Shown: positions 57,077 through 64,000 of the stretch, one piece after another | How positions within the stretch are numbered: position 1 is the stretch's first letter | Layout: each line of letters begins with the position of its first letter | Made by a program: the position numbers and the translations under genes | The notes under the pieces: generated by a model | Databases searched by the model: none | The model's input: the letters and a program-made list of their open reading frames with translations, nothing else | What the model was told of the DNA's origin: nothing | From: Ampullaceana balthica | Taxonomy: Eukaryota; Mollusca; Gastropoda; Lymnaeidae | DNA: 64,000 bases | Direction of reading: 5' to 3' | Assembly (NCBI GenBank): GCA_944989445.1 | Contig: CALYLW010000060.1 | Span: 1,429,959-1,493,958 of the forward strand

Positions 57077-57195
57077 CAGTTGTAGGCCTATACTGTTCTA
57101 TTTATGAGAGTTGTGGGCCTATACTGTTCTATTTATGACAGTTGTAGGCCTATACTGTTCTATTTATGAGAGTTGTGGGCCTATACTTTTGTATT
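57077..57195. repeat. About 31-bp tandem repeat, four copies
   Basis: The unit contains AGTTGTAGGCCTATACTGTT + CTATTTATGA. Confidence 0.9.
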
Positions 57196-58739
57196 TCTCA
57201 GGCAAGATCTTTAAAAAGTGCAATTTTTTTTAAATCTGGTCTCTGGTTTTCTTTCTCTTTGTCAAACTATAAATATAAATAAAGTCGAAGGGAGTAGAAT
57301 ATCCATCCCACAATAGGATTTATAAAATGACAATAGTCTTGTATTTCAGTAGCTGTATTTGATCAGTGGTGGTGTTGACTTCGATGAAAAGACCAATCCC
57401 AATAGCAAGATAAGAGAAAGATTTGTAGCACATACAAGTAAGAGATCCAGACAAAACGACGACCATTTAAAGGCGGATACGGCTAATGATAAACTTGATA
57501 TCACAATCCATTATTAGTTAATTTATTCTCCCGTCGTTAATAGACCCCGAGACATCTGTTATCAGAGGTTTTGTTTAGAGCATCATTGGTGGGTCAAGGT
57601 TCGTGGCATTTAGTGTAATTTTACTTCCTTTGTTCCCCAACATGTTTGAGTAGTGATCCTATAGCACAGAGGCTTTGTGTTATCGATCTCTTTCATTAAG
57701 ATGAAGTGTTCGGATCACTCAACCGATTCTACAAATACTACTAGGAAGGGAGCAAGGGAGTGTAATACACTACAATCCAATCCTTAGAAAACAATAACCT
57801 TTGTACAGTAATAACATTTGACATATCTCATTTCTAAGAAAATACGGGTCTTTTACCATTTAGCTCTTAGATGTTTAGCGCAATTTTACAGCGGACCAAA
57901 ACTCAAAACACGAGTAGTACTGCCGGGACAGGATAAAAATTTCATATGCGAACAAGTTTTAAACTTTAATAGAAATTATAAGTATAAGAAAAATATATTT
58001 CAATAACTAAATAATCATTGGCATACATATTTTCGATCTGCCAATTTGTCAAATGTGGATCTTAAGCATCTCTTCTTGGCTGCAAAGTTTATTTATGTTT
58101 GAAAAATTGCTGTCATTGAGATTATACGATGGACAGCATGTTTTCAACAATAAGACGATTCATGTGTGATATTTTTTAAGAATCTGTAGAAAAAACACAT
58201 TTGAGCTGTACGAATTGAGAGACGGGCGAATGGCGAGGTTCCACTGTTCCACGAGTGAACTGTGCAGGCCCCACTTTGTCGTACATTGAATTTAGTTGAC
58301 TTTTTATTGCATCTCTATTAGCGCCATGTGAAAATTTAGCTGTTCAGTCTTCACATTTATAGGAAACACCTAAAAATGACTATTATTATTTTAAGTCACC
58401 ACTGGAAAATCTGAATAAAGTAAGTGTAAGATATTTTTTTCAGCAAAGACTGCAGTGGGGAAACACAATGTTGGAAGCTTAGTTGAACATTGCTTCACTT
58501 GATATGCTTAACTGCATTATGTATATCAGTCATCAAAATTCTTGTTCATGGAGCTGGTGATTGTATGTGGTAATGTCTGATAGAATAACAAGCAAACATA
58601 TTCACGTTTTATCCCTAAAAGTATTGAGTTCTTTGATAATAATAATAATAAATTGATAATTTCCCATGCTCTTCGTGAATTGAAATATTTCCTGGATTAG
58701 TTAAAAAAGGAATAAACTCGTATAAGTCATGTCACCGAA
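57196..58739. other. Non-coding gap, possibly 3' part of the hAT relic
   Basis: No gene. Sequence after about 58430 may belong to the decayed hAT element to the right. Confidence 0.35.
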
Positions 58740-59290
58740 TTCCTAAAAATGAAGGCTGACTTCAAACTCTGGCCCTGATAGTTCTTGGTACGTGTTGTTT
58801 AAATTTACGTTGTCAAAAATATCTTTCCCTCTTTTTGCATGACTTTCATGCCCAGTATATCTTCTCTTAACAATCACAAGGAAAATGGATGCTGAAACTA
58901 TATTTTTACTTTCATCAACAGTGAACGAGAATCCAAACAACGCATTCGTCTATTCCGATCAATGGCGTTATCTAAACTCGTGAGGAAATAGTTTTTTCTA
59001 AGAAGGCCAACGTTTGTAAACATTTTTTTGTCTGAACTCAAGACGTCCCACACTTCAATTATGCAGCGCTATAGAAACTCTCCTTCTGTAAATGGTCGGC
59101 CTGATTTTCCAATTTCCTCTGCCACAATTAAACTTTCTTTTACAGCGTCTTTTATTTGTCATTGGCTTAATGGAAAAAGTCTGATGTGCTTTTATAGGCA
59201 TCTTCAAGTCTTCTGTAACTTCTGCTTTGCAAACAAACTTGTTAACTTGTCTTGATTTTTAGTCACGTATGGCAGTCGGAGGTTATATTC
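58740..59290 (-). pseudogene. hAT transposase relic, GTF2IRD2-like
   Basis: On the - strand, after a lysine-rich region, the blocks SLIVAEEIGKSGRPFTEGEF, then IIEVWDVLSSD, then FGFSFTVDESKNIVSASIFL match the N-terminal half of GTF2IRD2-type hAT transposases (xxIVAEEIAKSxRPFTEGEF.. and the DES(T)D catalytic block). Stops and frameshifts interrupt it, for example a stop right after TEGEF-L. The right end of the element is probably near 59885, where the - strand reads TTTCAAACTCAAATCCCGCG, a hAT-like terminus. This is a separate, older copy from the one at 521-3830. Confidence 0.65.
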
Positions 59291-60215
59291 TTTGAGCACA
59301 GCAACTATACTTTTTTCAAATAAAGAAAAGGTTTACCGTAAATCTTCCGTAAACATTTATTTAGCCACCCCCCCCACCCGGAAACTTCTAAAGTCTTTGT
59401 TTGAAAAAAACTTTGTTTCAGAATCCAATTTTCTCATGGCCATTTTGAAGTCAGGCTTTGAAATTTTTTAATTGCGCATTTACCGATATACTTCAATGAT
59501 ATCAAGTTCGCAAATGCAGGTAAAGGTGATGTAACATGCTGGCACTAGACTACTTCAATAATCATGCGATAATTCAAAGCGTGCACCAGAAATGTGTAAG
59601 GCTACGGTTACGACGCAACTACGCAACTTTTTGTTTCCTTTAATCTAATGGAAGCGAGGAAGTTCTTTTGTAAAAAAAAATAAAAAAAAATAAAAAAAAA
59701 GAATTCAAAAGCTGCTAATTAGGAGATTCTTTTTCCATTTTATATTACATGACAATCAATATAATTTCAATCAAAAGCTCTCCTTTGGGCAGGAGATCAT
59801 TTACACGGGTGAAGACCTCTTAAGTCATGTATTTAGTTTTATGCGGGGCACATGCGGGTCGCGGGATTTGAGTTTGAAACATGTGACGGCTGGTAAAAAT
59901 TAAACAGTTGGTCATAATGGATCAAGCATCTCCTAGTGCTACTGTCAATCTGCTAGTTACTGTGGTCTAGCATCCCTTAGCCAATTCAAAAATACAGCCC
60001 ATATCAAGATGCCAGGCAGGGCCATGTCAAGTGCATCATTTGCAATTTAAATCTCCACCTGTTATCTTCGAGCGGACTGATCGATTTATTCCTGTTACAT
60101 AAAAATTGTAGGACACACGAAGACCAGTTTTATGCATAATAGCAGATAGCCTCCTGCAGTCCTGGCATTGTCTATGCAAGCAGATAGCCTTCTGCAGCCC
60201 TGGCATTGTCTATAC
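59291..60215. other. hAT relic flank and non-coding sequence
   Basis: Up to about 59885 probably hAT relic. 60143-60211 holds two copies of a 38-bp repeat with CAGATAGCCTTCTGCAG. Confidence 0.4.
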
Positions 60216-60316
60216 CAGTGGTTCTCAGCCTTTTGAGATTCAAGGACCACTTGAAAAAATTGTGTTTTAGCCGCGGACCACCATTGAAAATTGCCGTGCT
60301 TGAAATTTATATATAA
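60216..60316. mobile_element. Left end of a hAT MITE split by the Helitron
   Basis: CAGTGGTTCTCAGCC and the GCGGACCACC block are hAT MITE left-end features, like the element at 11757. The right half should lie beyond the Helitron, outside the window. Confidence 0.6.
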
Positions 60317-63300
60317 CTAGCCGGGTTACCCGGCGTCGCACGATTAAAATAATAGTCAACAGATTTAAAAAAAAATTATTTCAATTCATTCATTGAAAAA
60401 CAATTTAAAAAATAAATTGAAATGTAATTAAAAATAAGTACATGTAATTTATATATTGCTTATATTAAGGCTTGTCGATAGACTATATTTTTGGTTTTTC
60501 CGTCTGGTGCAAAAATGAAAAGATTTGTTGGTGACCCAACTCTAGAACATGCCACATATAGCTGTCCGTGGGCAAAGCATGCTTCCTCAAGTACAATGCC
60601 TGCCACTTTTAAAGACTGTCCCTGTGCCTTGTTGATAGACATGGCAAATGCAAGCCTGATTGGAAACTGGAGGCGCTTGAAATCAAAAGGCATATCTGTT
60701 GGTATGAGTGGAATTCTTGGGATGAAGACATCTTCTCCTTTGGCGCAGCCTGTCAAAATTGTGGCTTCTATTACATGAGGTAAGAGATGCTTGATGCTCA
60801 ATCGTGTTCCATTGCATAGTTTAGGGGGATCCAAATTTCTCAGAAGTATGATAGGAGCTCCGATTTTAAGTTCCAAGTTATGTGATGGCATGCCAGGAGG
60901 ATCTAATGAATTCAAAAATTCTGTTGGATAGTAAACAGCTTGGGCCGGATCTGTAACCGTATCAATAGATTTGTAGTTTTTTGAAATGCCTGGTAGAAAA
61001 TTGTGAATTTGAGAATTGATGCTGTTGACACTTGAATTCTTTGGAGCAAGAATGGCCCTTTCGCACAACCACTCAGGATTTTTAAACTGGTCTTGGATGT
61101 TTGGAAAAACGGCAAGTTTCAACTCTTCAAGTGACTTTGCTACAGTGCAAAAATTTGATGGGAAAGAAACTGTTCCTGATGCTGGGTCTACCTGCCACTT
61201 TCCATCGCCAAGTTGAAGCAATTGATGTGAGAAGTAGCCTGCTGCATTATCTCCATGTAAATGGACTCTCATGTTGGTGGTCAGAGTCATTTTCTTGACC
61301 TGTTTCCACAGAGTTGAAGCTTTGAGGAAGGCATTCAACTCATCGCTTGGTGTTGACCTTGGAATGACAGGCAAAGTTTGTCGAAAATCTCCAGCTAATA
61401 CCACAACTGTTCCTCCCATTAGTTTTGTGTTTCCTTTTAAATCCTGAAGAGTGTTGTTCAAGGCTTCAAGAGCTCGCTTGTGTGACATTGTACACTCATC
61501 CCAGACAATGAGAGAACACTGTTCTAGTACCTTGGCCTTTCCTGATCCTTTTGATATGTTGCAGGTTACATTCTCAGAATGGTTCATGTTCAAAGGTAAC
61601 TTGAAAGCAGAATGAGCTGTTCTACCCCCTGCAAGCAATGTTGATGCTATGCCAGAAGAAGCAACGGCTAGAGCAATACCTTTGTCTCGTCTGATTGTAG
61701 CCAAGAGCAAATTGATCACAAATGTTTTACCTGTACCTCCTGGAGCATCAAGGAATATGATTCCACCTTTTTTTGAGGTAACCAGTTCTAAGATGTGAAT
61801 GTAGGCAGCTCTTTGATCCTCAACTAAACGTGGTTGATTTTCTGAGACATAGGCCATCAATTCATTTGTGTTATAATTTTGTTCTCGTAGAATTTCACTA
61901 TTCTGAAGATTGTTTTCATTTCTTTGAGGCGTTGGTAACCCAAACTGGTCAAGGTTCCTTCCTGACATTGATACACACAAATCCTCCAACAACATAAGAC
62001 ACCTTTTGTAAATCTCATTAGAGAACTCAATTAGCAGTGTTTGATTCTCTCTCTTGGTTTGCAACATAATGTCCTCACTCAAATATGTTTTAAATGTATC
62101 CCAGAGAGCAAGTGGATTAGAAACAGAGCATGTTGTCAGCAAAATTGAAAACAGATGTCTCAAACGGGTAGGTGATTGAGATGTACATGCCTCCTCCATG
62201 GTCAAGACCCAATGGTGATCGTTTTCTAGTAGCCCTTGCATTTGGCAAGCTTCCCTAAATGTAGCACACACATGACCATCAACAGTTTTTAAGTCAGTGT
62301 AGGATGTTGGTCCTCTAACAACATGAAGTAGCATCCTCAAAAAGAAGCATTCTGCATTAGATGGGTGAACGGTGTACACACGTCCCAATGCATCTGAAGA
62401 TTTTATCCCTGGATGATACTCAACATCTGCTCCTTGTTTTCGGCGTTTAAATAATTTTTGAGAAGCATTCCAAGTATAGTACCTTGGAACCACACAATAG
62501 AGAATGGTTTTTGCAAAGTCGTCTTGTTGGCACAGTTGAAAAAAAGCTGTCAAAGTTGTTCTTGGTGGCTCCAGAATTTGATGATATATATTTTCTTGGT
62601 TGAAGTATACTCTTTGCCCATTTTCAAGATGAACACTCAAGTGAACAACTGTTGGATACCGTTCATGAATTTGGAAATTCAAAATTCTCCAGACTGCTTC
62701 ATTACTGCTGATGTAACGACCCATTAGAAATTTTTGCACCTCATCTGGATTCTCTTGGTTTCCTTCAAGACCAAAAACGGCCTGGTCACTTCCTTTATTG
62801 ACGTACTTGCAGATGTATTTGATGGCCTTGACAGATTGGCAAGATTCGACATTTATGTGAGCTTGAAACATTTTTGTCAAAATTGGAGTGTAGGGAACCA
62901 CCCATCTGTTGTCCATTTCTATTTCTTGATATGTTGAACCAACCTTCATTTTGATTTTTGCAGTAAAACCACCATCTCCTGGTTTACGGCGTCTGTACAC
63001 AGGATAGCCATCTTCACCAGTTTTAGTTTCTTGTATCAAATTCCTTGGATAATTTTTTGAGCATTTCCCATCAACCATGCAAGCAGAGTTTCTGTTCAAG
63101 TTTCCACAGGGTCCATGCAGCATATTTTTCACAACAATTTCAAACAAAAAATTATCTTGTGTAGAGTTTGGTATTTCTGCTGAGATTACATTGTCAATTT
63201 GATTAGGTCGTAATTTTTTCATCAGCCAGATTAGGATGTGTGCATGGGGTAAGCCTCTCTTCTGCCATTCAATTGAGTACATCCAGCATCTCGTTTCACC

Positions 63301-64000
63301 ATAGACATGACTTTTTGTAATGACTCCCATTAATTTTGATAGTTTTCGTTTGAAGACTCTAGCAACCAAATCATGTCGATCCACTGCTGATTGGCCAGGT
63401 AAAAGATGAGCCTGAATTTCTTGCCATAGTGGATTGCATGTAAAGGTGATAAACAAATCTGGCCTTCCATAATTTCTGACATAAGTCATAGCATCTTGAG
63501 TGTACTCATGCATGTGTCTTGGACTTCCTGTAAATGTTGCTGGCAAGATAACCATTTTCCCCAGATCATTTGGATTGGCATCATTTGCAATGGCATCTCT
63601 GAGGTGAATGTAGTCTTCAACTCTCAGCTTCTTTTGATTTAGACGGATGTAGAGCAAGCGTTCACTTTCAATTTTCGCGTACATATCTACGATGAATTGA
63701 TGGAACAGCTGTCTAAATTTCAAGAGATGGTTATCTTCACCACTGCGAATCATGATTCGATATGCATAAAAGTCCATTGCTGTAACCTTTTTACCCAAAA
63801 CATTGTTTCCCGTGTCTGGGTTTGTCTGAGGAATGCCAAAGGAGTACCCATCTTCACCTTGCCAAAACATTAGGGGGTATTGCAGAGCATCATAAGAGCG
63901 ATGAGTTTCTGCAACTCTTTGGAGAAGGTTGTTTCGCTTTTGAAGGACAATGTCACGTCTGTCAAATTCATTTCCTACCATGACAATGGCCACTTCATCA
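60317..64000 (-). mobile_element. Putatively autonomous Helitron, 3' part
   Basis: On the - strand it ends with the hairpin CCGGGTAACCCGG directly followed by CTAG (60320-60317), then T. The long Rep/helicase frame is upstream, running off the window. Different 3' hairpin from the families at 25251 and 42101. No interruption is seen in the visible part. Confidence 0.92.
60460..64000 (-). CDS. Helitron Rep/helicase protein (RepHel), C-terminal 1.18 k residues, open at the window edge
   Basis: Rolling-circle replication initiator fused to a PIF1-like helicase; it nicks, unwinds and transfers the transposon strand. Counting from GTG 63993: N-terminal Helitron-like region 1-230, HUH metal site PHAHIL at 249-254, and the tyrosine motif YICKY at 393-397. 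The helicase has Walker A APGGTGKT at 750-757, Walker B VWDE at 830-833, AGDFRQTLPV at 867-876, and C-terminal motifs NKAQGQSL (1121-1128) and LYVACSR (1145-1151). The frame has no stop, keeps all catalytic residues and continues to the last base (Asp-Glu precede the GTG), so the start lies outside the window. The stop is 60460-60462, about 140 bp before the 3' terminus. Confidence 0.95.
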   Translation of the reverse strand, partial: DEVAIVMVGNEFDRRDIVLQKRNNLLQRVAETHRSYDALQYPLMFWQGEDGYSFGIPQTNPDTGNNVLGKKVTAMDFYAYRIMIRSGEDNHLLKFRQLFHQFIVDMYAKIESERLLYIRLNQKKLRVEDYIHLRDAIANDANPNDLGKMVILPATFTGSPRHMHEYTQDAMTYVRNYGRPDLFITFTCNPLWQEIQAHLLPGQSAVDRHDLVARVFKRKLSKLMGVITKSHVYGETRCWMYSIEWQKRGLPHAHILIWLMKKLRPNQIDNVISAEIPNSTQDNFLFEIVVKNMLHGPCGNLNRNSACMVDGKCSKNYPRNLIQETKTGEDGYPVYRRRKPGDGGFTAKIKMKVGSTYQEIEMDNRWVVPYTPILTKMFQAHINVESCQSVKAIKYICKYVNKGSDQAVFGLEGNQENPDEVQKFLMGRYISSNEAVWRILNFQIHERYPTVVHLSVHLENGQRVYFNQENIYHQILEPPRTTLTAFFQLCQQDDFAKTILYCVVPRYYTWNASQKLFKRRKQGADVEYHPGIKSSDALGRVYTVHPSNAECFFLRMLLHVVRGPTSYTDLKTVDGHVCATFREACQMQGLLENDHHWVLTMEEACTSQSPTRLRHLFSILLTTCSVSNPLALWDTFKTYLSEDIMLQTKRENQTLLIEFSNEIYKRCLMLLEDLCVSMSGRNLDQFGLPTPQRNENNLQNSEILREQNYNTNELMAYVSENQPRLVEDQRAAYIHILELVTSKKGGIIFLDAPGGTGKTFVINLLLATIRRDKGIALAVASSGIASTLLAGGRTAHSAFKLPLNMNHSENVTCNISKGSGKAKVLEQCSLIVWDECTMSHKRALEALNNTLQDLKGNTKLMGGTVVVLAGDFRQTLPVIPRSTPSDELNAFLKASTLWKQVKKMTLTTNMRVHLHGDNAAGYFSHQLLQLGDGKWQVDPASGTVSFPSNFCTVAKSLEELKLAVFPNIQDQFKNPEWLCERAILAPKNSSVNSINSQIHNFLPGISKNYKSIDTVTDPAQAVYYPTEFLNSLDPPGMPSHNLELKIGAPIILLRNLDPPKLCNGTRLSIKHLLPHVIEATILTGCAKGEDVFIPRIPLIPTDMPFDFKRLQFPIRLAFAMSINKAQGQSLKVAGIVLEEACFAHGQLYVACSRVGSPTNLFIFAPDGKTKNIVYRQALI

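Noticed and set aside
60491..62937. Small + strand frames opposite the Helitron gene
   Set aside because: Shadows of the conserved RepHel frame.
63991..63993. Start codon of the Helitron protein at 63993
   Set aside because: The codon is GTG, and the frame continues upstream with Asp-Glu to the window edge, as in the family.

Overview
The window is animal nuclear DNA: AT-rich, with spliced genes of typical metazoan exon size, a tRNA-derived SINE, hAT, Helitron, piggyBac-like and LTR elements, and a short TTAGGG-type interstitial telomeric run. A lophotrochozoan, most likely a gastropod mollusc, is my best guess. That is an inference from repeat style; no species-diagnostic gene is present.

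Only two host genes can be supported. SLC35B4 (Golgi/ER nucleotide-sugar transporter) lies on the + strand; its last six coding exons run from 4932 to 12475 and its 5' exons are off the left edge. IMMP2L (mitochondrial inner-membrane peptidase subunit 2) lies on the - strand; its last three coding exons occupy 20950-22577 and its upstream exons were not found. The two genes converge. The last SLC35B4 intron has the marks of a minor-spliceosome (U12-type) intron, and a 2.8 kb array of a 21-bp minisatellite starts at its tenth nucleotide.

Layout. 1-3903: a - strand Helitron interrupted by a 3.3 kb hAT element (GTF2IRD2-like transposase, broken). 4.9-12.5 kb: SLC35B4 with introns full of MITEs, a piggyBac-like remnant and the 21-bp array. 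14-20 kb: MITE, SINE, and a second broken hAT element (ZBED-type transposase) with clean 8-bp target duplications. 20.9-22.6 kb: IMMP2L exons. 25.25-30.5 kb: a - strand Helitron carrying a tRNA-Val-like Pol III unit and a nested, young LTR retrotransposon that encodes only Gag. 31-41.9 kb: minisatellites, including about 76 near-identical copies of a 44-bp unit directly followed by a 23-bp array. 41.9-47.3 kb: a + strand Helitron interrupted by two head-to-tail - strand Helitrons; the related copy at the left edge of the window preserves the empty site. 47.3-57.2 kb: further minisatellites, a fold-back element and an inverted-repeat-flanked telomeric run. 58.7-59.9 kb: a hAT relic. 60.3-64.0 kb: the 3' part of a probably autonomous Helitron with an uninterrupted Rep/helicase frame, running off the right edge.

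Most long open frames are translations of tandem repeats and are not genes. Roughly a fifth to a quarter of the window is tandem array by my rough tally, and transposons repeatedly sit inside those arrays.
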